DNA of 64,000 bases from Pseudomonas sp. A-RE-19. Lineage in GTDB: Bacteria; Pseudomonadota; Gammaproteobacteria; Pseudomonadales; Pseudomonadaceae. The stretch is taken from positions 1-64,000 of the forward strand of contig NZ_JAHBDQ010000009.1 of assembly GCF_019956555.1 (NCBI RefSeq), read 5' to 3'. Below are positions 1 to 8,407 of this stretch, piece after piece. The notes below the pieces were generated by a model. It was given only the letters and a program-made list of their open reading frames with translations. It did no database searches and was not told where the DNA came from. Both the position numbers and the translations under genes were made by a program. How positions within the stretch are numbered: position 1 is the stretch's first letter; each line of letters starts with the position of its first letter.

Positions 1-2
1 TC

Positions 3-548
3 ACCGAGGTGAACACCCTGACGCCGGAGGCTGGCGGACAGGTGTCCTTCCTCATTGAGAGCAATGGCACGAATCTGATCGACGCGGTTCAGCTCACGAT
101 GGGCCGAGGCACTGTCAAGATCCCGGTGATCCAGTTCATTCAGCAGACCGAGAACCTGGCCAGCGATGTCCAGCTGTCGTTCCACGCGACGCTGACGGAC
201 AAGGATGGGGACTCGGCATCAAGTACGTTTGACGCCAACCTGTTCGCCAACGACTCGGCCAACGCACTCTTCGACTTCACCCTGGTTGGAACCGGCGGTG
301 AGCGTGATGCCTTCAACGTCGATTTGGCAGCCAACCAGAACCGGTACCAGGTCACCGGCTTCGATGCCAGCGCAAACCTGCGAGACACCCTGGTGCTCAA
401 CGGCGACCAGAGCTCCGTTGTCCAATCGATCGACAACAGCGGCGCAGACAGCGTCGTGACGGTTGCCGAAACGGGTGGACAAGTCACGACCATCACCTTG
501 GTCGGGGTCGATCTTCTGGCTACCGACATTGTTCATGGCAGTGCCTGA
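3..548 (+). CDS. C-terminal part of a large type I-secreted adhesin (DUF5801/T1SS-143 type), cut by the window edge
   Basis: The reading frame is open from the first full codon at position 3 to a TGA at 546-548, so only about 181 C-terminal residues are visible. The sequence is rich in Asp, Asn, Thr and Gly, has almost no Cys, and carries the phrase TDKDGDSASSTFDANLF typical of DUF5801/T1SS-143 repeat proteins. It is nearly identical to the C-terminus of the next gene, including the final residues TDIVHGSA, which probably hold the uncleaved type I secretion signal. I see no GGxGxDxUx RTX nonapeptides. It was presumably a surface or released adhesin exported by the tolC/hlyD/ABC system downstream. 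The family call is firm; the function is inferred. Confidence 0.85.
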   Translation, partial: TEVNTLTPEAGGQVSFLIESNGTNLIDAVQLTMGRGTVKIPVIQFIQQTENLASDVQLSFHATLTDKDGDSASSTFDANLFANDSANALFDFTLVGTGGERDAFNVDLAANQNRYQVTGFDASANLRDTLVLNGDQSSVVQSIDNSGADSVVTVAETGGQVTTITLVGVDLLATDIVHGSA

Positions 549-569
549 TACAGCGAGCGCGTGAAAGGA

Positions 570-606
570 TGCGAGGGTGGCGAAAACCACCCTCGCATTG
601 TTTTTT
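570..606 (+). terminator. Rho-independent terminator of the first adhesin gene
   Basis: TGCGAGGGTGG (570-580) pairs with CCACCCTCGCA (587-597) around a CGAAAA loop, and a T-rich tail follows (TTGTTTTTT). It lies 21 bases after the stop codon. Confidence 0.92.
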
Positions 607-688
607 GCAGTTCCAATAGAGAGATCCGCACGATCGCATCAACCCGGGGCCCCTGCGGCAAGCCACCGACGAGGACGACTAGGCTGAA

Positions 689-709
689 ACTCCCACTCGG
701 ACTGGGAGT
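689..709. promoter_or_regulatory. Inverted repeat upstream of the second adhesin gene (possible operator)
   Basis: ACTCCCA (689-695) and TGGGAGT (703-709) form a perfect 7-bp inverted repeat with a 7-base spacer. It lies about 90 bases before the preferred adhesin start and has no T tract, so it is not a terminator. It could be a binding site for a regulator such as the nearby LuxR-type protein, but this is unproven. Confidence 0.3.
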
Positions 710-798
710 ATCGGCCAATGCGCAATCTCCGGCGCTTGGTCATAGTTGTAGAGGTCAATGGTCAGGCCTCGATGACCGTAATTGCTCTGGAGAAAGTC

Positions 799-3700
799 AT
801 GACTATTCGCGAGCAAAACTCATCGCTAACGAGCGATCCGACCCCCTTATCCACTCCGACCCTCGACTCCATGGTGACCACCTCGGTTACAGCCAACGCT
901 CTGAGCGTGGTGACCGGCGCGGACGTTACGCTGGACGAAACGGCCGGGCTGCAGAACGCCACCGCCACTCCAACCCCTGCGGAAGACGCTAACGACAACG
1001 ACATTCTGCTGGCCTCCCTGCCCTCGATCTTTTCCACCCGTTTGACCGCACTGGGTGCAGGTACCGCAACGGGTGCGGCCTTGAGTGGCTATACCGGGGC
1101 CGTGGGCGACACGGGCAGCAATGCGTTCACCATCAGCGGCGGAGCAAACATTACCGATATCCGCTTCGTCGACAGCGCTGGCGCACCGCTCAATGGCCTG
1201 GACAGCGGGCTGGATACCCTTGATGGCACCAGCATCCTTCTCTATACGGATACGAACAACAACATCGTTGTGGGCCGAGCCGGAGCCGCAGATGGCGCGA
1301 TCGTGTTCGCTGCCTATATCGAAGAAACCGGATCGCCGCTCTCGGGCGGCAAAATCTGGACCGTGGAATACCAACCGCTCCAGCATCCAGATACGACGAA
1401 CCCCGATGATTCGCTCAATCTGCTGAATAAGGTGTTCGTCGGAACCACCCAGGATCTGGAGTTCAGTCTGGCCGGTGCACCTTCCGGTCAGAACCTGTTC
1501 CTGATGTACACGAAGGCGAACCCGACAGTTGTCGATGACGCGGGTGTCTTGCGGATCACGGACCCCACCATCATCGCCACCGGCAAGGACCCCGCAGACC
1601 AGTCAAGCGGCGCCAATATAAACACTGGCGACACGGTCAATACCAGCCAGGGGGGTGGCTCGACCACCATCGGCACCAACAATCAAATGATTGTGGAACA
1701 GGAAGGCATCCGCTTTTCGTTCGTCACCGGTGCCAGGCAGGATTTGACCGTTCCCAACCTTAGTCAGACCGAAGCAGATGTTGAGTCCAACATCGACTTT
1801 ACCGGCGTCTACAATACGAAATCGGCCAATTTCGACATCGTGCAGTTGCAAAGCGGCAAGAGTGCGGTCGTACAAGTCAGCGCATTCAGCACCGCGGCTG
1901 AACCTGGCGCGAATTTCATCAATGGCTATGCGGGTGATACGCCGGTTGCCATCACCAGTGTTCGCGTCGTCAACAATAGCACCGGGCTGGTGATCGAAAA
2001 TTCCGACGGTTCGGTGAATGACCCGACCATTGCCATCAGCTTTACGGGTGGGGTTGCAACCATCACCGGCGTTAAAGCCGGCTACCAGATTGAATACACC
2101 ACAGCGTCGGATCACAACCGCGTGCTCGTCGAGAACGGCGCGGCCCTTGACGCGAGGGGCGATAACCACGCCGATTTTGATATCGGCGGCTTCACGCTGA
2201 GCCAAGCTTCTACTACGAATACCGAAATCGGCTCCAAGATGCTGTTCGAGGACGACGGGCCGAGCATCAGCGCCACCGGCACGGAGCCAACGCTGACGGT
2301 GGACGAGACGGTTCTGGCCACCAACGACACCCAGAACTTTGCCGCCAACTTCAATTCAGCGTTTGGCGCTGATGGCGCCGGCACGCTGACTTATGCGCTC
2401 GGCGTGACGGCGGGTGCCTCCGGGCTGACCGACACGGCCACGGGCGAGGCAGTCAACCTGTCGCTCAACGGTGGCGTGGTGGAAGGCCGCACGGCCACCA
2501 CCAACCTGCTGGTGTTCACAGCCAGCGTCGCCGCCAATGGTGACGTCACGCTCGACCAGCTCCGCGCGGTGGTGCATCCCGATGCCACCAACCCCGACGA
2601 CTCGACGAGTCTGTCGGCGGACAATCTGGTGACGCTGACGGCGACCATCACCGACAAGGACGGCGACAGTGCCCAAACGACGCTCAACATCGGGTCGAAC
2701 CTGGTGTTCAAGGACGACGGGCCAAGTATCAGCACCACCGGTACGGAGCCGACGCTGACGGTAGACGAAACGGTTCTGACGACCGACGACACCCAGAACT
2801 TTGCCGCCAACTTCAGCCCGGCGTTTGGCGCCGATGGCGCCGGCACAGTGACCTATGCACTGGGCGTGACGGCGGGTGCCTCCGGGCTGACTGACACGGC
2901 CACCAACGAGGCAGTGAACCTGTCGCTCAACGGCACAGTGGTGGAAGGCCGTACGGCCACCACCAACCTGCTGGTGTTCACGGCCAGCGTCGCCGCCAAT
3001 GGTGATGTCACGCTCGACCAGCTCCGCGCGGTGGTGCATCCCGACGCCACCAACCCCGATGACTCAACGAGTCTGTCGGCGGACAATCTGGTGACGCTGA
3101 CGGCGACCATCACCGACAAGGACGGCGACAGTGCCCAAACGACGCTCGACATCGGGTCGAACCTGGTGTTCAAGGACGACGGGCCAAGTATCAGCACCAC
3201 CGGCACCGAGCCAACGCTGACGGTGGACGAGACCGTCCTGGCGACCGACGACACCCAGAACTTTGCCGCCAACTTCAGCCCGGCGTTTGGCGCTGATGGC
3301 GCCGGCACAGTGACCTATGCACTGGGCGTAACGGCGGGTGCCTCCGGACTGACTGACACGGCCACGAATGAAGCGGTCAACCTGTCGCTCAACGGCACAG
3401 TAGTGGAAGGCCGCACGGCCACCACCAACCTGCTGGTGTTCACGGCCAGCGTCGCCGCCAATGGTGACGTCACCCTCGACCAGCTCCGCGCAGTGGTGCA
3501 TCCCGATGCCACCAATCCCGACGACTCGACGAGTCTGTCGGCGGACAACCTGGTGACACTGACGGCGACCATCACCGACAAGGATGGCGACAGTGCCCAT
3601 GCAACGCTCGATATCGGCCAGAATCTGGTGTTCAAGGACGACGGGCCAAGTATCAGCACCACCGGCACGGAGCCGACGCTGACGGTAGACGAAACGGTTC

Positions 3701-6700
3701 TAACGACCGACGACACCCAGAACTTTGCCGCTAACTTCAACCCGGCGTTTGGCGCTGATGGTGCCGGCACAGTGACCTATGCACTGGGCGTAACGGCGGG
3801 TGCCTCCGGACTGACTGACACGGCCACCAACGAGGCAGTGAACCTGTCGCTCAACGGCACAGTGGTCGAAGGCCGCACGGCCACCACCAACCTGCTGGTG
3901 TTCACGGCCAGCGTGGCCGCCAATGGTGACGTTACGCTCGACCAGCTCCGGGCAGTGGTGCATCCCGATGCCACCAACCCCGACGACTCGACGAGTCTGT
4001 CGGCGGATAATCTGGTGACGCTGACAGCGACCATCACCGACAAGGACGGCGACAGTGCTCAAACGACGCTCAACATCGGGTCGAACCTGGTGTTCAAGGA
4101 CGACGGGCCAAGTATCAGCACCACCGGCAGTGAGCCGACGCTGACGGTGGACGAAACGGTTCTAACGACCGACGACACCCAGAACTTTGCGGCTAACTTC
4201 AATTCGGCGTTTGGCGCTGATGGCGCCGGCACGCTGACTTATGCGCTCGGCGTGACGGCGGGTGCCTCCGGGCTGACCGACACGGCCACGGGCGAGGCAG
4301 TCAACCTGTCGCTCAACGGTGGCGTGGTGGAAGGCCGCACGGCCACCACCAACCTGCTGGTGTTCACAGCCAGCGTCGCCGCCAATGGTGACGTTACGCT
4401 CGACCAGCTCCGGGCAGTGGTGCATCCCGATGCCACCAACCCCGACGACTCGACGAGTCTGTCGGCGGACAATCTGGTGACGCTGACAGCGACCATCACC
4501 GACAAGGACGGTGACAGCACCCATGCGACCCTCGACATCGGCCAGAACCTGGTGTTCAAGGACGATGGGCCAAGTATCAGCACCACCGGCACCGAGCCGA
4601 CGCTGACGGTGGACGAGACCGTCCTGGCGACCAACGACACCCAGAGCTTTACCGCCAACTTCAACTCGGCGTTTGGCGCTGATGGAGCCGGCACGGTGAC
4701 CTATGCCTTGGGCGTAACGGCGGGAGCCTCTGGCTTGACGGACACGGCCACCAACGAGGCGGTCAACCTGTCGCTCAACGGTGGCGTGGTGGAAGGCCGT
4801 ACGGCCACCACCAACCTGCTGGTGTTCACGGCCACCTTGGCCGCCAATGGTGACGTCACGCTCGACCAGCTCCGCGCGGTAGTGCATCCCGATACCACCA
4901 ACCCCGACGACTCGACGAGTCTGTCGGCGGACAACCTGGTGACGCTGACGGCGACCATCACCGACAAGGACGGTGACAGCGCCCAGGCGACCCTCGACAT
5001 CGGCCAGAACCTGGTGTTCAAGGACGACGGGCCAAGTATCAGCACCACTGGCACCGAGCCGACGCTGACGGTGGACGAGACCGTCCTGGCGACCAACGAC
5101 ACCAAGAACTTTGCCGCTAACTTCAGCTCCGCGTATGGCGCTGATGGCGCGGGCACGCTGACCTATGCGCTGGGCGTGGTGGCGGGTGCCTCCGGGTTGA
5201 CCGACACGGCCACGAACGAGGCAGTCAACCTGTCACTCAACGGTGGCGTGGTGGAAGGCCGCACGGCCATCACCAACCTGCTGGTATTCACGGCCAGTGT
5301 GGCTGCTAATGGCGACGTCACGCTCGACCAGATCCGGGCGTTGGTGCATCCCGATGCCACCAATCCCAATGATTCGACGACTCTGTCAGCGGACAATCTG
5401 GTGACACTGACGGCGACCGCGACCGACAAGGACGGCGACAGCGCCCATGCGACCCTCAACATCGGCCAGAACCTGGTGTTCCTGGATGACGGCCCATCAC
5501 TCGCGTTCGGCAACCTGATCGGAACCGGTAGCGTCCTTCCACAATACGGGTTCTGGGACAAGGCGGCAGGTGCCGATGGGCTGGGTGCAGCCGGTCTGGA
5601 TATTTCGTTGGCGAATGACCAGTTCACCCTCGTCAGGCCAGACAACACGACCACGACCGGAACCGGCACGCTCACCGAGCTGTCGCCCTCACCGGACGCC
5701 AATGGCGCGTACCATTTTGCAGGGACGTTGACCGGCGATTTCGACAACAACGCCGCCACGGCCAATACCAGCGTCGACTACACGCTGACCGCCTTTGACA
5801 ACGGCAGCTATGCACTGGACCTGGTGCAAGGCTTCAGTTCGCAGATCGTGCTCAGCAGTGCCGACGGCTCGCTCAGTGCCGGCGGCCCGGATCCAGTACG
5901 CACCTTGTTAATTCCGGAGACGAATGACCCGACTATTCCTTCGGCATCCGAAGAGATTGTCTTCTTTTCCGCGAAGGCACTTGCATCGACTTCGGACATC
6001 CTGACCGGTATCGGGCTCGGAGCACCCGACCCCACCGAAGCCGCCCTACAGACCAACCCCCTGCCCTCGTACATTGACCCGGCAGCGATGAACGTCAGCA
6101 CGTCCGGCATCGGCATCGCCAATAACCTTTTCCAGGGAGACAACCTGGCGGCAATCAGCGCCGCCGATGAAAGTTTCGTCATCAATCCGGAGAGTCTGCT
6201 GACGAGCATGAAGGTCTTCATCGACAACTCCGTGGGGGGTTACGACACGGCGACCGAGGACTTGTACTACAGGGCCTACTACGAGGATGGCTCGTTTTCG
6301 GCGCTCACCGAGGTGAACACCCTGACGCCGGAGGCCGGCGGACAGGTGTCCTTCCAAATTGCGAGCAATGGCACGAATCTGATCGATGCTGTTCAGCTCA
6401 CGATGGGCCGGGGCGCGATCAAGATCCCGACGATCGAGTTCACTCATCAGACCGAGAGCCTGGCCAGCGATGTCCAGCTGACGTTCAATGCGACGCTGAC
6501 GGACAAGGATGGGGACTCGGCATCAAGTACGTTTGACGCCAACCTGTTCGCCAACGACTTGTCCGGCACCTTCGACTTCACCCTGATTGGAACCGGCGGT
6601 GAGCGTGATGCCTTCAACGTCGATTTGTCAGCCCCCGAGAACCAGTACCAGGTCACCGGCTTCGATGCGAGCGCAAACCTGCGAGATACGCTGGTGCTCA

Positions 6701-6849
6701 ACGGCGATCAGAACGCCGTTGTCCAAACGATCGACAACAGCGGCGCGAACAGCGTCGTGACGATTGCCGAAACGGGCGGGCAAGTCACGACCATCACTTT
6801 GGTCGGGGTCGATCTTCTGGCTACCGACATTGTTCATGGCAGTGCCTGA
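799..6849 (+). CDS. Large repetitive type I-secreted adhesin with DUF5801 repeats
   Basis: This 2016-residue protein is probably secreted by the PrtDEF-like system at 8.4-12.9 kb and acts in surface adhesion or biofilm. The preferred start is ATG 799, which has GGAG at 789-792 and a 6-base spacer; the longer frame from 718 lacks a good ribosome site. Residues 1-484 form a unique N-terminal region. Residues 485-1562 are seven 154-residue repeats, each running from DDGPSIS to NLVFK and containing VDETVL, DQLRAVVHPDATNPDDS and TDKDGDS. Residues 1563-2016 are a C-terminal region nearly identical at its end to the first adhesin. There is no Sec signal peptide, which fits type I export. I found neither canonical RTX nonapeptides nor an obvious LapA-type TAAG cleavage site. 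Confidence 0.88.
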   Translation: MTIREQNSSLTSDPTPLSTPTLDSMVTTSVTANALSVVTGADVTLDETAGLQNATATPTPAEDANDNDILLASLPSIFSTRLTALGAGTATGAALSGYTGAVGDTGSNAFTISGGANITDIRFVDSAGAPLNGLDSGLDTLDGTSILLYTDTNNNIVVGRAGAADGAIVFAAYIEETGSPLSGGKIWTVEYQPLQHPDTTNPDDSLNLLNKVFVGTTQDLEFSLAGAPSGQNLFLMYTKANPTVVDDAGVLRITDPTIIATGKDPADQSSGANINTGDTVNTSQGGGSTTIGTNNQMIVEQEGIRFSFVTGARQDLTVPNLSQTEADVESNIDFTGVYNTKSANFDIVQLQSGKSAVVQVSAFSTAAEPGANFINGYAGDTPVAITSVRVVNNSTGLVIENSDGSVNDPTIAISFTGGVATITGVKAGYQIEYTTASDHNRVLVENGAALDARGDNHADFDIGGFTLSQASTTNTEIGSKMLFEDDGPSISATGTEPTLTVDETVLATNDTQNFAANFNSAFGADGAGTLTYALGVTAGASGLTDTATGEAVNLSLNGGVVEGRTATTNLLVFTASVAANGDVTLDQLRAVVHPDATNPDDSTSLSADNLVTLTATITDKDGDSAQTTLNIGSNLVFKDDGPSISTTGTEPTLTVDETVLTTDDTQNFAANFSPAFGADGAGTVTYALGVTAGASGLTDTATNEAVNLSLNGTVVEGRTATTNLLVFTASVAANGDVTLDQLRAVVHPDATNPDDSTSLSADNLVTLTATITDKDGDSAQTTLDIGSNLVFKDDGPSISTTGTEPTLTVDETVLATDDTQNFAANFSPAFGADGAGTVTYALGVTAGASGLTDTATNEAVNLSLNGTVVEGRTATTNLLVFTASVAANGDVTLDQLRAVVHPDATNPDDSTSLSADNLVTLTATITDKDGDSAHATLDIGQNLVFKDDGPSISTTGTEPTLTVDETVLTTDDTQNFAANFNPAFGADGAGTVTYALGVTAGASGLTDTATNEAVNLSLNGTVVEGRTATTNLLVFTASVAANGDVTLDQLRAVVHPDATNPDDSTSLSADNLVTLTATITDKDGDSAQTTLNIGSNLVFKDDGPSISTTGSEPTLTVDETVLTTDDTQNFAANFNSAFGADGAGTLTYALGVTAGASGLTDTATGEAVNLSLNGGVVEGRTATTNLLVFTASVAANGDVTLDQLRAVVHPDATNPDDSTSLSADNLVTLTATITDKDGDSTHATLDIGQNLVFKDDGPSISTTGTEPTLTVDETVLATNDTQSFTANFNSAFGADGAGTVTYALGVTAGASGLTDTATNEAVNLSLNGGVVEGRTATTNLLVFTATLAANGDVTLDQLRAVVHPDTTNPDDSTSLSADNLVTLTATITDKDGDSAQATLDIGQNLVFKDDGPSISTTGTEPTLTVDETVLATNDTKNFAANFSSAYGADGAGTLTYALGVVAGASGLTDTATNEAVNLSLNGGVVEGRTAITNLLVFTASVAANGDVTLDQIRALVHPDATNPNDSTTLSADNLVTLTATATDKDGDSAHATLNIGQNLVFLDDGPSLAFGNLIGTGSVLPQYGFWDKAAGADGLGAAGLDISLANDQFTLVRPDNTTTTGTGTLTELSPSPDANGAYHFAGTLTGDFDNNAATANTSVDYTLTAFDNGSYALDLVQGFSSQIVLSSADGSLSAGGPDPVRTLLIPETNDPTIPSASEEIVFFSAKALASTSDILTGIGLGAPDPTEAALQTNPLPSYIDPAAMNVSTSGIGIANNLFQGDNLAAISAADESFVINPESLLTSMKVFIDNSVGGYDTATEDLYYRAYYEDGSFSALTEVNTLTPEAGGQVSFQIASNGTNLIDAVQLTMGRGAIKIPTIEFTHQTESLASDVQLTFNATLTDKDGDSASSTFDANLFANDLSGTFDFTLIGTGGERDAFNVDLSAPENQYQVTGFDASANLRDTLVLNGDQNAVVQTIDNSGANSVVTIAETGGQVTTITLVGVDLLATDIVHGSA
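2251..5484 (+). repeat. Seven tandem 462-bp repeats inside the adhesin gene
   Basis: Units begin at 2251, 2713, 3175, 3637, 4099, 4561 and 5023, each exactly 462 bp (154 codons). They differ mainly at a few positions, such as VLATND versus VLTTDD, FNSAF versus FSPAF, and the ends SAQTTLNIGS versus SAHATLDIGQ. Such near identity favours slipped-strand or recombination changes in copy number and can collapse short-read assemblies. Confidence 0.95.
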
Positions 6850-6915
6850 TACCGCGAGCGCGTGAAAGGTGCGAGGGTGGCGAAAACCACCCTCGCATTT
6901 TTTTGCGGTTCCAAT
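6305..6915 (+). repeat. Downstream copy of the duplicated adhesin 3' end plus terminator
   Basis: This is the partner of 1-616. Coding sequence, stop, spacer, terminator hairpin and the following GTTCCAAT are conserved; similarity ends just after that. Confidence 0.85.
6870..6904 (+). terminator. Rho-independent terminator of the second adhesin gene
   Basis: TGCGAGGGTGG (6870-6880), loop CGAAAA and CCACCCTCGCA (6887-6897) are followed by seven T. The hairpin has the same stem and loop as the one at 570-606, which supports duplication of the whole 3' end. Confidence 0.92.
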
Positions 6916-6942
6916 GTGACGGCCCCAGGCACGCCAAAGGGT

Positions 6943-7686
6943 TCAGAGCGACTTGTTTTGACGTGAAACCAAATCCAGCTCCACCCACGTGGACTCGGGC
7001 GGTTGTTCGTTGCTGGTGAGCCCGTGCTTCAACGCATACATCAGCAAGTCGATGCGGTTGATGAGATTAAGCTTTTGATAGATGTTGCTGAGGTGGTTGT
7101 GCACGGTGTGCTCACTGATGCCCAGGCGCCCGGCAATGCTCATGTATTTGGCGGACGGATCCCCAACAATGGCATGAATCAGTTCCCTCTCGCGCAGTGT
7201 CAGCCGAGCCTGTTTTGCATGCTCCAGATTGCATTTCAAATGTATATTCCCGGTCGCGGCATAGCCGGAAAGGCCACCGGCCCAGGCTCTATCCAGCCCG
7301 ATATCGCGGTGGTGGACGGTCATGATGGCCTGGATGATCGATTCCGTCGGGTCTTCCGCCAGCACGATGCCGCGTGCGCCCGCCTCTATTGCCTGGGCAA
7401 CGGGGACGGCCTCGTACAGACCCTTGAGCACCAGCACTTTCATTTCGGCACTGCGGGTGAGTCCCGCGACGACTTCCAGCGGGTTCAGCGCATCCGGAAA
7501 GAAGCTGAAAAAAATGACATTGGGACGCAACTGATCGGCAAGATCCAGCGCATTGGTATAGGTGGTGGCCTGGCCGCTCACTTCCATCTGAGGCTTCCTG
7601 GCATTGATCAAATCTTGAAGCCCCATGAGAACGAGAGGACGACAATCGATCAGCATCACGCTTATTGGTTTTCTGTGGGTCGTCAT
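6943..7686 (-). CDS. LuxR/NarL-family transcription regulator with a degenerate receiver domain
   Basis: This 247-residue protein probably controls the adhesin or its secretion genes, which flank it. I chose ATG 7686 (MTTHRKPISVMLIDCRP) because AGGA sits 5 bases upstream; the frame extends further but its extra 93 residues look non-coding. Residues 8-125 resemble a receiver domain, but the acidic pair is reduced to one Asp (MLIDCR). The strand that should end in the phosphoacceptor Asp reads PNVIFFSFFPDA, so no phosphorylation site is apparent. The C-terminal LuxR helix-turn-helix is clear (LTLRERELIHAI, then SIAGRLGISEHTVHNHLSNIYQKL). The protein therefore probably works without classical phosphorylation. 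The target genes are inferred from position. Confidence 0.85.
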   Translation of the reverse strand: MTTHRKPISVMLIDCRPLVLMGLQDLINARKPQMEVSGQATTYTNALDLADQLRPNVIFFSFFPDALNPLEVVAGLTRSAEMKVLVLKGLYEAVPVAQAIEAGARGIVLAEDPTESIIQAIMTVHHRDIGLDRAWAGGLSGYAATGNIHLKCNLEHAKQARLTLRERELIHAIVGDPSAKYMSIAGRLGISEHTVHNHLSNIYQKLNLINRIDLLMYALKHGLTSNEQPPESTWVELDLVSRQNKSL

Positions 7687-8407
7687 TACTTTCCTGACTC
7701 CCTTTAAAAATGGAACTATGACCTCCCTCCCTTGGCCTTCCTGGATCAGCAGCGCCCTCACCCGACCGTTATCGAAGGACAGATGCGAGCGCCGACAGGC
7801 CTTAACGGTGCCCTCCCGGCTATTTCTCCCTGGGGGCACTTCCACTGGCTTCACCGGCAGGCATTCGGACGTTTCCAAAAGCCGGGCAAAGCCATCGAGG
7901 CAACATAAATTGGAATAATCATCAATAGCTTGCGAATGATTGATGTGCTCCCTCGAGCTGTTCAACTGAGTCTAGGCCAGCTCAGCGCGCTGCCAGCCCG
8001 CCCATCCGCCAGTCGTCGATTCAAGCCTTATGCGAGTAGCCCGGCCGATGTGCCCAAGGGCTTCCCTGCCCCGGAAAATCAAGGTCTTAGGCTCGTCGGG
8101 GGTGACCTGCGTCCAAAGTCTGATTGCGATCAAAATCGTCAATTAACCGACGAGTGGTGTGCCGGCAAGTATAAAAATAGCACTGGCGTCAATTTGTCGG
8201 CGAAACAAGCCTCGCCGAGCCCTGGGAATACGCCCATTCCGGGTCTCGCCGCTGGTTTTTCCTTGGGGTGCGCTCGGGTCACAGACTGACTGCAGTGCTC
8301 AAGTTTTTGGCGACAACGCCACAGCCACCACCGCCTGAACGGCTGGCGGTGATGGCTAAATTGGCGTCGAGTCGGGACGGGGATACACAGTCGGTACTGC
8401 GGCAGGA
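7687..8407. other. 721-bp intergenic region between the LuxR regulator and the tolC gene
   Basis: I find no convincing gene here. A 119-codon plus-strand frame (7930-8289) has no ribosome site and no recognisable motif. Position 8169-8177 reads TATAAAAAT, a possible -10 element. Two stem-loops lie just past the tolC stop: TGGCG-ACAA-CGCCA near 8308-8321, and a 13-bp stem with one mismatch at 8323-8335 and 8345-8357. Neither has a T tract on the minus strand. The part next to 7686 presumably carries the LuxR promoter. Confidence 0.5.

Larger units (their letters stand above)
1..616 (+). repeat. Upstream copy of a duplicated adhesin 3' end plus terminator
   Basis: This stretch matches 6305-6915 through the last 180 or so codons, the stop codon, the terminator hairpin and on to the shared GTTCCAAT. 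One codon is missing in the second copy (NDSANALFDF here, NDLSGTFDF there). The match shows that the two adhesin genes arose by duplication that included the terminator. Confidence 0.85.

Noticed and set aside
2391..5156. Six long minus-strand frames of about 151 codons with similar sequence
   Set aside because: They are the mirror of the 462-bp repeats in the adhesin gene. Their regularity comes from the repeat, and they have no ribosome sites.
799..6849. LapA-type adhesin with a LapG cleavage site or RTX repeats
   Set aside because: I found no TAAG-type cleavage motif near the N-terminus and no GGxGxDxUx nonapeptides, and no lapD/lapG genes are present.
7930..8289. A 119-codon plus-strand frame in the gap before tolC
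   Set aside because: It has no ribosome site, signal or motif, and its composition looks non-coding.
8308..8357. Two hairpins just past the tolC stop
   Set aside because: They are structurally good, but no T run follows on the minus strand, so a Rho-independent terminator is not supported.
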